In this document: piece after piece, positions 8,113 to 16,014 of the stretch
Layout: every line of letters starts with the position of its first letter
Numbering within the stretch: the stretch's first letter is position 1
Origin: Limnochorda sp. L945t
GTDB taxonomy: Bacteria > Bacillota > Limnochordia > Limnochordales > Geochordaceae
Assembly: GCF_035593305.1 (NCBI RefSeq)
Contig: NZ_CP141615.1
Location: 2,511,722 to 2,575,721, forward strand
Direction of reading: 5' to 3'
Length of the DNA: 64,000 nucleotides
Position numbers and translations under genes: made by a program
The notes under the pieces: generated by a model
The model's database searches: none
What the model saw: only the letters and a program-made list of their open reading frames with translations
What the model was told of the DNA's origin: nothing

Positions 8113-9026
8113 ACCGGGTGCGCTGGCTGAAAGGCCAGCTGCACGTGCACACCTCCCGGTCCTTCGACGGGCGGGTGCCGCCCGAGGACATGTTCGCGGC
8201 GTACCGGCTCCGGGGCTTCGATTTCCTGTGCGTGACGGATCACGACCGCGTGTGGGAGCGGGCGGCGGTCGTGGATGGCATCCTGGTCGTGCCGGGCGAA
8301 GAGAGCACCCTGGTCCGCCCTTTCCCGCCCCTGGGCCGCCACCTGGTGAGGCTGTTCACGACGGAGCCGGTGCCGCTGCTGGCGAGCGCCCACCGCAAGC
8401 TGGAGGCGACCCGGCGGCAGGGCGCCCTGGCGATGGCCGCCCATCCGGCCTGGGACGGCAATTTCGGCACCGGGCGCTGGCGGATCGAGGCGCTGGCCGA
8501 TCCCCTGCTCGACCTCGTCGAGATCGTCAACCACCACTCTCGGACGGGCGCCAACGTGGCCCTGTGGGACGAGGCGCTCGCGAGGCGTGGCCCGGCGCTG
8601 CCGCTGTGGGCGACGGCCGTCGACGACTCGCACCGTCCCGAGCAGGTGGGACGGGCGTGGGTCTGGGTAGCGGTCGAACAGACCTGGGACCTCTCCCTGC
8701 CGGCCGCCCGGCTGGCAGGCATGGTGCGGGAGGCGCTGCGTCGTGGGGCCTTTTACCCCAGCACGGGCGCCCGCGCCATCTTCCGGTGGGAACGGGACGG
8801 CGGTCGCTCCCGGGTCGTCGTCGAGGCAGTCCCCCCGGAAGACGAGGCGGCGCCGGGCGTGCCGCCTCGCATCCGGTTGATGGGAAAGGGGGGTCGGCTG
8901 CTCGTCCAGGTGGAGGGCCGCCGGGCGAGCTACGCCGTCCGGGGCGACGAGGGCTACGTCCGGGCCGAGGTCATCGAGCCGGACGGCCGCGCCGCGTGGT
9001 CCCAGCCGTGGTGGATCGAGGCCTGA
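8109..9026 (+). CDS. PHP-domain metal-dependent phosphoesterase
   Basis: A 305-residue PHP-family protein. Metal-binding motifs are GQLHVHTSRSFDG (HxH) near residue 10, FLCVTDHDR near 38, GEE near 57, MAAHPAWDG near 113, EIVNHH near 139 and DDSHRPEQ near 175. These are the histidine and acidic ligands expected for a trinuclear PHP phosphoesterase (DNA polymerase PHP and histidinol-phosphatase relatives). The last 80 residues look like a beta-rich accessory region. The start ATG 8109 overlaps the MutY stop as ATGA, so the two are translationally coupled. A nuclease or nucleotide phosphatase role next to MutY is plausible but is inference. Confidence 0.85.
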   Translation: MNRVRWLKGQLHVHTSRSFDGRVPPEDMFAAYRLRGFDFLCVTDHDRVWERAAVVDGILVVPGEESTLVRPFPPLGRHLVRLFTTEPVPLLASAHRKLEATRRQGALAMAAHPAWDGNFGTGRWRIEALADPLLDLVEIVNHHSRTGANVALWDEALARRGPALPLWATAVDDSHRPEQVGRAWVWVAVEQTWDLSLPAARLAGMVREALRRGAFYPSTGARAIFRWERDGGRSRVVVEAVPPEDEAAPGVPPRIRLMGKGGRLLVQVEGRRASYAVRGDEGYVRAEVIEPDGRAAWSQPWWIEA

Positions 9027-9055
9027 GGACGGCACGCCCCCGGCAGGTCCTCAGG
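9022..9055. terminator. Shared hairpin spanning both stop codons of convergent genes
   Basis: CCTGAGGAC (9022-9030) and GTCCTCAGG (9047-9055) form a perfect 9-bp stem around a 16-base loop. The left arm contains the stop codon of the PHP gene and the right arm contains the stop codon of the OsmC-family gene on the other strand. It is well placed to act as a bidirectional terminator, although no U-run follows. Confidence 0.55.
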
Positions 9056-9596
9056 GCGTGATGCGCTGGACCTCGGTCTGGAGAGGCACGGGGTTGCGCA
9101 GGCACCAGGTGGCGGGGCACCGCTCCTCTGCCAGCACCCGCAGCCGGTCGAGGGTTTCCATGCCGGCGTCGGCATCGGCCAGCACCGTCCACTTCATCGA
9201 CTCGACGACCGGGGCGTCGCCCGCGCCCAGGAACCGCTGCATGTTGAGGCGGGCAGAGAGCTTCACCTTCAGGGAACGCAAAGCCACCCCTTCGAGCGCC
9301 GCCACCAGGGCGTACGTCGAGAGGAAGCACCCCGTGGAGGCGTAGAGGCAGTACTGGATAGGGCTCGGCGCCTCGCCCCACCCTCCGTACTGGGGAGGGA
9401 AGTCGGCCACGAGCTCGACGGGCCCGCGCGCCGGAGTGGCGACGGAGCCCTTGTACTGGGGCTGGCCCTCGGTGAAGTCCCAGCTGCCCTCCATCTCGAC
9501 CTGGAGGACCGCTGCGGAGGGATTCTCCGCCGCCCGGCGCATGCTCTCCCGCAGCCGGTCCACCTGGACGTTACCCAACACCTGCCCTGACGCCAC
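9051..9596 (-). CDS. OsmC family protein
   Basis: A 181-residue OsmC/Ohr-fold protein. It has the typical features: an N-terminal strand with the [14 protein letters not shown] pattern, [34 protein letters not shown] containing the redox-type cysteine after ASTG, a [11 protein letters not shown] strand, and a C-terminal [15 protein letters not shown] where a second reactive cysteine is expected. OsmC-family members reduce organic hydroperoxides, or handle persulfides, with thiol chemistry. I chose GTG 9596 because GGAGGTGG precedes it at 6 bases. An upstream ATG at 9644 would add a Cys/His-rich segment without family support. It is divergent from the YjbQ gene, with palindromes between the two. 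Confidence 0.85.
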   Translation of the reverse strand: MASGQVLGNVQVDRLRESMRRAAENPSAAVLQVEMEGSWDFTEGQPQYKGSVATPARGPVELVADFPPQYGGWGEAPSPIQYCLYASTGCFLSTYALVAALEGVALRSLKVKLSARLNMQRFLGAGDAPVVESMKWTVLADADAGMETLDRLRVLAEERCPATWCLRNPVPLQTEVQRITP

Positions 9597-9616
9597 GACG
9601 TTCCACCTCCGCCTTA

Positions 9617-9632
9617 CACTGTGGGAACAGTG
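9617..9632. promoter_or_regulatory. Perfect palindrome CACTGT-GGGA-ACAGTG between OsmC and YjbQ genes
   Basis: A 6-4-6 perfect inverted repeat lies 21 bases upstream of the OsmC GTG start, on the side of that gene. Its size and position fit a dimeric repressor site or promoter element. No matching regulator gene is adjacent. Confidence 0.4.
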
Positions 9633-9644
9633 ACAGCATACCAT

Positions 9645-9674
9645 GGCAGGACGGTACCGTACCTGCCAGGGTAC
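9645..9674. promoter_or_regulatory. Nested palindromes with a GTACC...GGTAC operator-like repeat upstream of yjbQ
   Basis: GGCAGG (9645-9650) pairs with CCTGCC (9662-9667) around a self-complementary ACGGTACCGT core. Overlapping this, GTACC-TGCCAG-GGTAC (9659-9674) is a second inverted repeat. The core TACCTGCCAGGGTA differs at only two positions from TACCTCCTAGGGTA upstream of the DsrE gene at 24118. This suggests one regulator acting at both loci. Confidence 0.45.
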
Positions 9675-9697
9675 TTCTCGATCGGGAGGTGCCCGCC

Positions 9698-10111
9698 ATG
9701 AAATGGCACACCGAATACCTGACCTTCCATACGCCCACCAAACGCCAGTACGTCAACATCACGGAGAAAGTACAGGAGGCCATTCGCAAGAGCGGAATTC
9801 GCGAAGGCTTGGTGCTGGTCTCGGCCATGCACATCACCGCCGGGGTATGGGTCAACGACGCGGAGGACGGGCTCATCCAGGACATCGACGAGTGGCTGGA
9901 GAAGCTGGCGCCGTACCGCCCGGACTACCGGCATCACCGCACGGGCGAGACCAACGGCGACGCCCACCTCAAGAGCCTGCTCGTGCACCACCAGGTCATG
10001 GTCCCGGTCACCGGCGGGAGAGCCGACCTGGGCCCCTGGCAGCAGATCTACTACGCGGAGTTCGACGGGCAGCGCCCCAAGCGCGTGATCCTCAAGGTCA
10101 TGGGAGAGTGA
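9698..10111 (+). CDS. yjbQ: YjbQ family protein (UPF0047)
   Basis: A 137-residue protein of the YjbQ/UPF0047 family. The hallmark blocks are present: [14 protein letters not shown] near residue 50, [22 protein letters not shown] near 90, and a C-terminal [16 protein letters not shown] that closes the family barrel. YjbQ proteins form small trimers with conserved His/Asp/Glu residues. A weak thiamine-phosphate synthase activity has been reported for the family, but the physiological role is unsettled. ATG 9698 follows GGGAGGT at a good distance. A GTG at 9689 is an alternative. It is divergently paired with an OsmC gene. Confidence 0.88.
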   Translation: MKWHTEYLTFHTPTKRQYVNITEKVQEAIRKSGIREGLVLVSAMHITAGVWVNDAEDGLIQDIDEWLEKLAPYRPDYRHHRTGETNGDAHLKSLLVHHQVMVPVTGGRADLGPWQQIYYAEFDGQRPKRVILKVMGE

Positions 10112-10128
10112 GACAAACGGGCCCAAGC

Positions 10129-10151
10129 AGCCGGGCCGGCGCGCCGGCTTT
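10129..10151. terminator. GC-rich hairpin between convergent yjbQ and beta-lactamase-like gene
   Basis: AGCCGG and CCGGCT flank a GC-rich centre that includes the 14-base perfect palindrome GCCGGCGCGCCGGC (10135-10148), followed by TTT. It sits in the 39-base gap between the two convergent stop codons, so it is probably a terminator for the plus-strand gene. Confidence 0.5.
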
Positions 10152-11062
10152 CAGCGGACGGCCACCTTTTCCTGGAAGTCGTAGACCATGCGGGAGATGC
10201 GGGCGATGTCGGCAAAGCCGCTTTCGATGTCCTGCACGCCCTCCGACATGATGGCCAGGATGTACGGCTGACGGGCGAAGACGATGCCGACGTCGTCCGC
10301 CACCCCTTGCACGTCGCCTTCTTTGTGGGCAACCCGTACCGTGGGCGGCAATCGCCCCGGGAGGCCGACGTGCCAGATCGTGTGCGACAGGTCGTCCAGG
10401 AGCCGGTTGCCGAGATCGGGGTGGCGGCTTGCGAAGTCCAGCACGGCCTGCATGTAGGCCCCCATGTCGCGGGCCGTGCTGACGTTCTCCCCCCCGGGGA
10501 AGACGGTCTTGCCCCCGAGCTGGCGCATGTAGGCGGCGATGGTCTCCTTCCCCAAAAAGCGCGTCAGCATCTGCCAGGCTACATTGTCGCTCACGGTAAT
10601 GAGCAGGTTGGTGAGGACCCGCAGGGAGTAGGACGTCCCGTCGATGCCGTCGAACTGTAGCACGCCCGCGCCGCCGGAGTAGTCCAGGTCCTTCCGATAG
10701 GTGATCCGGTCGGACCAGTGCAGCTTGCCCTCTGCCACCAACTGGTTGACGAGCAACGCGATGGGTACCTTCACCGTGCTCGCCGCCTGGAAGGGCCGAT
10801 CGGCGTCCATGCCCCACTCCTGGCCCGACCGCACGTCTTTGAAGTAGATCCCGAAGCGTTGGGGCCTCGTCTCGATGAACCCCAGGATCTGGCGCTGCAA
10901 CGGCCCGTAGTCCACGCTCCTCGCCCGCGCCTGCGGCAAGGCCCGGCTCAGGGCATAAGCCAGCGCGATGACCGCTACCGTGGCCCCCAGCACACGCCAC
11001 GGGCCACCCGGCGGGGCTCCTCGACCGTTCATGGGCTCATGGCCGCCTCTCTGGCCCGTCAC
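10151..11062 (-). CDS. Class A beta-lactamase-like serine hydrolase, membrane anchored
   Basis: A 303-residue exported serine hydrolase of the PF13354 type. A single hydrophobic segment (about 22-42) anchors or exports it. The catalytic motifs are S95-T-V-K98 (nucleophile and general base), S158-D-N160, and HKEGDV in place of KTG. These residues fit the DD-peptidase/beta-lactamase fold. The omega-loop Glu166 equivalent is not obvious, so penicillin hydrolysis is uncertain, and a cell-wall peptide hydrolase role is equally possible. The GTG at 11062 has an AAAGGA site upstream; ATG 11032 is the alternative. It is convergent with yjbQ and divergent from the decarboxylase gene. Confidence 0.82.
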   Translation of the reverse strand: MTGQRGGHEPMNGRGAPPGGPWRVLGATVAVIALAYALSRALPQARARSVDYGPLQRQILGFIETRPQRFGIYFKDVRSGQEWGMDADRPFQAASTVKVPIALLVNQLVAEGKLHWSDRITYRKDLDYSGGAGVLQFDGIDGTSYSLRVLTNLLITVSDNVAWQMLTRFLGKETIAAYMRQLGGKTVFPGGENVSTARDMGAYMQAVLDFASRHPDLGNRLLDDLSHTIWHVGLPGRLPPTVRVAHKEGDVQGVADDVGIVFARQPYILAIMSEGVQDIESGFADIARISRMVYDFQEKVAVR

Positions 11063-11153
11063 GGCTGTCCTTTCCGAACCCGGCCATCCCCTCGGGCATA
11101 GCGTGAAGGGCGGATGTTCTCAGGAACAGATTGTCAGCCAGAACAGGGGGCGT

Positions 11154-12689
11154 ATGCACGTGATCGGAGTAAGGCCCTTCCAGGGCCACGCCCGCGCCCT
11201 TCCCAGGGTCGACGTATCGCGCCAGATCCGCACGCCACTGCTCGACGCCGTGGTGGACTACTGGCAAAGCGGGGTCGTGCGGTTCCACATGCCGGGGCAC
11301 CGGGGCGGGCCCGGAGCGGACCCCCGCATCACGCAGGTGATGGGCCGGGACGTGTTTGGCATGGACGTCACCGGGGTGCTGGGGCTCGACGACCTCCACC
11401 AGCCGCGGGGCGTCATCCAGGAGGCGGAAGAGCTCGCGGCCGAGGCGTTCGGGGCCGATCACTCCTTCTTCCTGGTCAACGGCACCTCCGCCGGCGTGCA
11501 GGCCATGATCCTCTCGGCGTGTGACCCGGGCGACCGGCTCATCGTCGCCCGCAACGTCCACAAGTCCATCATCGGGGGGCTCATCTTGAGCGGCGTCGTC
11601 CCGGTCTACGTGACGCCGGAGGTCGACACCGAGTGGGGCATCGCCCTGGGCGTCACGCCGGAGGAGGTTGGCCGGGCTCTCGAGCGCTCCCCCGATGTGC
11701 GTGGCGTCCTGCTGGTCAGCCCTACCTACCACGGGGTGACCAGCGACCTCGAGGCAATCGCCGCCATGGTGCACGAGCGAGGCAAGGTCCTGCTGGTAGA
11801 CGAGGCCCACGGGCCGCACTTCCGCTTCCACGAAGCCTTCCCCACCCCGGCCCTGGAGGCCGGCGCGGACGCCTGCGCCCACGGTATCCACAAGATGCTG
11901 AGCGGCTTCACCCAGGCCTCGATGCTGCACGTCAAGGGCGACCGGATCGACCTCGGGCGGGTGCAGGCGGTCTTGCGGCTGCTGCAGAGCACGAGCGCTT
12001 CGTACCTGCTGATGAGCTCCCTGGATGCGGCACGCATGCAGATGGCCACGGGCGGGCACGAGCTCCTCGATCGGGCCCTTTCCCTGTCACGGCTCCTGCG
12101 CCAACGCGTCGAGGGCATCGAGGGCGTCGTCGCCTTCGAGCCGGCGCCGGGCGCCCCGGGGGCCGCCGGCTTCGACCCGACCAAGGTGGCCGTCCTGGTC
12201 AAGCACCTGGGTCTGACAGGGCACCAGGTCGAGCGGCTGCTGCGCGAGCTGGGGCCGGTGCAGCCCGAGATGCCCGACCTCTTTTACGTGCTTTTCATCG
12301 TGAGCTACGCCAACGACGAAGACGACGTCCAACGGCTGGCGGAGGTGCTGGCAGAGATCGCCGCCCACGCCGACGAGCACTCCACGCCCGAGACCCGGGC
12401 GCTGTTGCGGGCGGCACAGCCGCTGGCCGCCGACGTGGTGCGGCAACCGGTGGTCGAGTTGCCACCCCGGGAAGCCTTCTTCGGTCGTCACCGAGCGGTC
12501 GGCCTGGAGCAGGCCACCGGGCGCATTGCCGCCGAGGTAGTCACCTGCTACCCGCCGGGCATCCCCCTTCTCTGCCCGGGCGAGCGCATCACGCCCGAGG
12601 TGGTGGACTTCTTGAAGCTCGTGCGCAGCGCCGGCGCATCCGTCTCCGGGCCCAAGGATCCCAGCCTCGAGACCCTGGAGGTGCTGTGA
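11154..12689 (+). CDS. Orn/Lys/Arg decarboxylase family PLP enzyme
   Basis: A 511-residue fold-type I PLP decarboxylase like Bacillus SpeA/YaaO. It has RFHMPGHRGG at the N-terminus, FLVNGTSAGVQAMILSA for phosphate binding, VSPTYHGV, LVDEAHGPHF with the PLP-ring aspartate, and HGIHK247 as the Schiff-base lysine. The C-terminal domain carries CYPPGIPLLCPGE, where the substrate and active-site loop lie. Known members decarboxylate arginine, lysine or ornithine in polyamine synthesis, and the exact substrate cannot be assigned here. ATG 11154 follows AACAGGGGG. The downstream amidase gene starts 37 bases after the stop. Confidence 0.92.
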   Translation: MHVIGVRPFQGHARALPRVDVSRQIRTPLLDAVVDYWQSGVVRFHMPGHRGGPGADPRITQVMGRDVFGMDVTGVLGLDDLHQPRGVIQEAEELAAEAFGADHSFFLVNGTSAGVQAMILSACDPGDRLIVARNVHKSIIGGLILSGVVPVYVTPEVDTEWGIALGVTPEEVGRALERSPDVRGVLLVSPTYHGVTSDLEAIAAMVHERGKVLLVDEAHGPHFRFHEAFPTPALEAGADACAHGIHKMLSGFTQASMLHVKGDRIDLGRVQAVLRLLQSTSASYLLMSSLDAARMQMATGGHELLDRALSLSRLLRQRVEGIEGVVAFEPAPGAPGAAGFDPTKVAVLVKHLGLTGHQVERLLRELGPVQPEMPDLFYVLFIVSYANDEDDVQRLAEVLAEIAAHADEHSTPETRALLRAAQPLAADVVRQPVVELPPREAFFGRHRAVGLEQATGRIAAEVVTCYPPGIPLLCPGERITPEVVDFLKLVRSAGASVSGPKDPSLETLEVL

Positions 12690-12726
12690 GCGGCCAGGCC
12701 TCGGTTGCGGGCCTGCCGCCGACCCT

Positions 12727-13671
12727 ATGGATCCCAAGCTGACCAACCTGCGCGCCCGGGTGACGCCGCCGCCGCCGGAGAAGACCGCCGTGTCCGTGGT
12801 GGAGCTCGAGTCGACGCGTCCCCCGACGCGCCGGAGCGTGGAGGCCCTGGGCCCCCGGACGTTGCTCGTGCGGTTGGAGGGGCTGGCGCTCAACATGGAC
12901 CCGTTCGAGCGGCTGGTGCTGGACGGGGTGGTCCGGTCCGTCCGGCTCGACCAGGGCCGGACGGGCGGGGTGCTGTGCCGTCTTGAGCTCGAGTTCCCTG
13001 TCTCGAGCGCGCGCCCCCGGATCGAGGTCGAGACCGGCATTCCCGTCGTCACCCGGATCACCCTCGACCGGCAGCCGCTGCGCGAGGTGCTGGGGGGCCG
13101 GCGCATCGCGATCGACCCCGGGCACGGGGGCCGGGACGCCGGCGCCCGGGGGCCGATCAACCTCGAGGAGCGGCACGTCGTGCTCCAGATCGCGCGCCGC
13201 CTGGCCGTCCACCTGGAAGAGGCCGGCGCAGCCGTGGCTCTGACACGTCGGGACGATCGCTTCGTCGAGCCCCACCGGCGCATGCTGGCCGCGGTCACCC
13301 ACCGGGCCCAGGTGCTGGTCAGCCTGCACACCCTGCACGAACCTCCGGACAGCTGCCAGGGGATGGCCGTCCGGTTCGGGGCGGGCGTGGCCCGGGCCGA
13401 AGCCGAGGCCATCGCCCGGGCCATCGCGAGCAGCCTGCGCCAGCGGCTGGGGTTGCCGGAGCACGGAGTACAGGCCATGCACTGGCCGTCGGCCGCGGCT
13501 ACCCGGGTGCCGGTGGTGCAGGTCGAGGTCCCGTGCATCGCCCACCCGCTAGAAGAGGCGCTCCTGCGGAGCGTGGTCTTCAAAGACCGCATCGCACAGG
13601 CCATCCGCAACGCCCTCGCCGCGCACTGGGGCGCGGCGCACCAGAGCGGGGGTGCCGCCGCTGCGCTATAA
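12727..13671 (+). CDS. N-acetylmuramoyl-L-alanine amidase (AMIN-like region plus Amidase_3)
   Basis: A 314-residue protein with a beta-rich N-terminal region (about 25-115, AMIN-like) followed by an Amidase_3 zinc amidase. The zinc and catalytic residues are visible: IDPGHGGRDAG (His), LEERHVVL (Glu), VSLHTLHEP (His) and VQVEVPCI (catalytic Glu). It would cleave the amide bond between MurNAc and L-Ala in peptidoglycan. No signal peptide is seen with ATG 12727, which is odd for a wall hydrolase; it may be cytoplasmic or use another export route. The F420-ligase-like gene begins within a few bases of its stop, so the two are probably co-translated. Confidence 0.85.
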   Translation: MDPKLTNLRARVTPPPPEKTAVSVVELESTRPPTRRSVEALGPRTLLVRLEGLALNMDPFERLVLDGVVRSVRLDQGRTGGVLCRLELEFPVSSARPRIEVETGIPVVTRITLDRQPLREVLGGRRIAIDPGHGGRDAGARGPINLEERHVVLQIARRLAVHLEEAGAAVALTRRDDRFVEPHRRMLAAVTHRAQVLVSLHTLHEPPDSCQGMAVRFGAGVARAEAEAIARAIASSLRQRLGLPEHGVQAMHWPSAAATRVPVVQVEVPCIAHPLEEALLRSVVFKDRIAQAIRNALAAHWGAAHQSGGAAAAL

Positions 13672-13675
13672 GCCG

Positions 13676-14296
13676 ATGGCCATCAGGACCCACATCATCA
13701 CCGAGAAGGACGATCTGCCGGAGGTGGTCCGCCGCTACACGCGCGGCATCGCACAGCCCGGCGACGTCATCGCGCTCTCCGAGTCGATGGTCGCCATCAC
13801 GCAGGGGCGCGCCGTGCTGCCGCAGAGCGTCAAGGTCGGGCGCTTCGCGGACTTCTTGAGGCGCTTCGCCCACCCCGACGGCAGCCTGGCGACGCCTGCG
13901 GCCATGCAGCTCGCCATCCAGGAGGCGGGGCTGCCTCGGGTGCTGGCAGCGGCCGCGGCGGCGGCCATCGGGCGGCTGTTCGGGCGGCGGGGGGTCTTCT
14001 TCCGGGTGGCCGATCGGGGGCTCAACCTGATCGACGACATCGGGGGTACGCTCTACCCTTACGACCGGACCATCGTGCTGGGACCCGTCAACGGCCAGGA
14101 GGTCGCCCGGCGCGTCAAGGAGGCCACCGGGGTGGACACCCTGATCGCCGACGTCAACGACATCCACTGCGTGGACATCATCGGATTCACGGGCCAGGAG
14201 GATCCGAGAGAGCTCCTGGAGGCGCTGCGCAACAACCCGCAGGGCAACGACGACGAGCAGACGCCCATCGTCGTGCTAAAGCGCGTGGCTTCCTAG
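13676..14296 (+). CDS. Coenzyme F420-0:L-glutamate ligase-like protein (CofE family)
   Basis: A protein of about 206 residues with the CofE/FbiB-type fold. Diagnostic stretches are ITEKDDLPEVV, PGDVIALSESMVAITQGRAV (the conserved GDVI-SE motif), GGTLYPYDRTIVLGPVNG and VADVNDIHCVDIIGF. CofE adds glutamates to F420-0, but stand-alone relatives occur in bacteria with no known F420 pathway and have no assigned substrate. I see no F420 biosynthesis or F420-dependent gene in the window. ATG 13676 lies four bases after the amidase stop. A GTG at 13652 would overlap the amidase by 20 bases. Neither has a strong ribosome-binding site, so translation coupling is likely. Confidence 0.78.
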   Translation: MAIRTHIITEKDDLPEVVRRYTRGIAQPGDVIALSESMVAITQGRAVLPQSVKVGRFADFLRRFAHPDGSLATPAAMQLAIQEAGLPRVLAAAAAAAIGRLFGRRGVFFRVADRGLNLIDDIGGTLYPYDRTIVLGPVNGQEVARRVKEATGVDTLIADVNDIHCVDIIGFTGQEDPRELLEALRNNPQGNDDEQTPIVVLKRVAS

Positions 14297-14310
14297 CCGC
14301 CCGCAGCGCC

Positions 14311-14330
14311 CCGACCCGGCCCGACCCGGC
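14311..14330. repeat. Two tandem copies of a 10-base repeat
   Basis: CCGACCCGGC occurs twice in direct succession in the 75-base gap between the convergent CofE-like and amidase genes. It is short and GC-only and may be a slippage product. No function is implied. Confidence 0.3.
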
Positions 14331-14371
14331 CCGGCCACCGCCCGTTCCCGAAGAGGCGACGGCCCGCGGGG

Positions 14372-15172
14372 TCAACGCACCTCCGGCGGGTAGATCTCCT
14401 GGATGAAGCCCGGCGGCGGCCCGGGCCTGGTCACCGTCGGCCGGTGCTCGGGCACGTCCCCCTGGAAATACCGCACGATGGCCCTGGCAACGGCCTCTCC
14501 CAGGCGCGCCTGGTACGCCGGATCGACCAGCTTGCGCCGGTCGTCGGGGTTGGACAAGAACCCCACCTCGACCAGCGCGGCGGGCACCTGGCTGTTGCGC
14601 AACACGTAGTAGTCCGCTGCCAGGGCTTCCCGGTAGTTCTCGGGCTGCAGCCTGACGAGCTCTTCCTGCACCAGGAGCGCCAGCCGCCGCCCCTCCACCG
14701 AGGACGGGTGATAGAAAGTCTGCGCCCCGAACTGCGACGAGTCGGGGTAGCTGTTGGCGTGCACGCTCACGAAGATCTGCGCCTCCCCCTGGCGGGCGCG
14801 GTACAGCCGCAAGTTGAGGCTCGTGCGTGGGTCGGTGAAGGGCCCGTCGTCGCCGGTACGGGTCATGACCACCCGGGCCCCCAGGCGCTCGAGGCCGGCT
14901 GCGAGGTGAAGGCTCACCTGCAAGTTGACGTCCTTTTCCAGGACGCCTCCATGGATCACGCCTCCGTCGTCGCCCCCGTGCCCCGGGTCCACCGCGATCA
15001 CGAGCCCCTCGAGGGGCAGCCGGGCCGCCTGGGGAACGGACGGCGAGGCCGGCGGATGTTTGCCGGGCGGAGGCTGCCTCTCGGCTTGCCGAAAGAAGGC
15101 GAGGAACGAGAGAGCGGTAAGCAGGAGGGCCCCTATGGCCGCTGCGTTGCGTATGCGCGTGCGCCGGTCCAT
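14372..15172 (-). CDS. N-acetylmuramoyl-L-alanine amidase, CwlD-like
   Basis: A 266-residue exported amidase. An N-terminal membrane segment (about 10-28) precedes a Pro-rich linker and a complete Amidase_3 domain: VDPGHGGDDGG (zinc His), LEKDVNLQVS (zinc Glu), VSVHANSYPD (zinc His) and ALVEVGFLSN (catalytic Glu). The layout of one signal anchor plus a single catalytic domain matches CwlD, the amidase that helps make muramic-delta-lactam in spore cortex. Whether this organism sporulates cannot be told from the window, so a vegetative amidase is possible. It starts at ATG 15172 and is convergent with the CofE-like gene. Confidence 0.85.
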   Translation of the reverse strand: MDRRTRIRNAAAIGALLLTALSFLAFFRQAERQPPPGKHPPASPSVPQAARLPLEGLVIAVDPGHGGDDGGVIHGGVLEKDVNLQVSLHLAAGLERLGARVVMTRTGDDGPFTDPRTSLNLRLYRARQGEAQIFVSVHANSYPDSSQFGAQTFYHPSSVEGRRLALLVQEELVRLQPENYREALAADYYVLRNSQVPAALVEVGFLSNPDDRRKLVDPAYQARLGEAVARAIVRYFQGDVPEHRPTVTRPGPPPGFIQEIYPPEVR

Positions 15173-15235
15173 CCACAGGTGTCACAGCGCACACGTATGC
15201 CGGGCAGGCCTTGGACCATGCCGACGCCTCCCGGA

Positions 15236-15856
15236 TCAGGCGACCGGTGCCAGGCCCCGGCGGATCGTCTCGAGCAGGGAGTGGATGATGCGGCCGGTGG
15301 CGCCCCAGATGAAGTGCTCGCCGTGCTCGTAGGCGTAGCTGGGACGGCCCGAAGGGGAGTGCCCCACCTGTTCGTGCCCCGGCTCGAGCAGCCACTCGAC
15401 GGGCACGGTCACGATCTCCGCCACCTCGGCGGGGCTGGGGACAAACCGATAAGGCCCGGGCCGCACGACGCCTGCAACGGGGGTGACTCGAAAACCGCTG
15501 TGGGAGACCAGGACGTCGTCCAGCAGGCCCAGGACCTCCACGTCCCGCGGTTCGAGCCCGATCTCCTCGGCGCTTTCACGCAGGGCGGTCGCTACGGGGT
15601 CGTCGTCCTCGGGATCCGCGGCTCCCCCGGGAAAGGAGATCTGGCCCTTGTGGTACTCGACCTCTTCCGTACGCCGGGTGAGCACGAGGAGATCCTCGTC
15701 GCCAGGACGGTAGATGGGCACCAGCACCGCGGCAGGTCGCCCGCCCTCGAGCTCGAGGCGCGCCCGGCCGGGCGACGCCAGGGCGCGACGCAGGGCCCAG
15801 ACGTAGCGAGAAACGCTGCCGGCGCCAGCGCGAGGGCCATGACCCAAGGCACCCAA
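15236..15856 (-). CDS. NUDIX hydrolase, CoA pyrophosphatase type
   Basis: A 206-residue NUDIX protein. The CoA-diphosphatase signature LLVLTRRTEEVEYHKGQISFPGG leads directly into the NUDIX box GGAADPEDDDPVATALRESAEEIGL, with the REXXEE metal-binding core as RESAEE. Members hydrolyse CoA and its esters to phosphopantetheine and 3',5'-ADP. I chose the TTG at 15856 because AGAAGGG lies 7-8 bases upstream; the nearby ATGs are out of frame. It lies in the same direction as the CwlD-like gene, with a 63-base gap. Confidence 0.85.
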   Translation of the reverse strand: MGALGHGPRAGAGSVSRYVWALRRALASPGRARLELEGGRPAAVLVPIYRPGDEDLLVLTRRTEEVEYHKGQISFPGGAADPEDDDPVATALRESAEEIGLEPRDVEVLGLLDDVLVSHSGFRVTPVAGVVRPGPYRFVPSPAEVAEIVTVPVEWLLEPGHEQVGHSPSGRPSYAYEHGEHFIWGATGRIIHSLLETIRRGLAPVA

Positions 15857-15980
15857 CCCATGCCCTTCTGGGAAGATATTGTACCGCCGCTATTCGCTCG
15901 CCACCATCCCGCATCTTGCCATACCACCGCCTCGCCGTCGAGCAGGGGAGGGCGCGCTCGGTGACGAATGGGAGGAAATG

Positions 15981-15990
15981 CAACCGGTTG
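15981..15990. promoter_or_regulatory. LacI-type operator (CAACCGGTTG) upstream of the LacI regulator
   Basis: A perfect 10-base palindrome with a central CpG lies 24 bases before the regulator start. The flanks extend it to 14 bases with one mismatch pair (TGCAACC/GGTTGTA). LacI-family operators characteristically have this AACCGGTT-like centre. This is likely an autoregulatory site. Confidence 0.55.
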
Positions 15991-16014
15991 TATTGGGCGG
16001 GAAGCGACGGAAGC

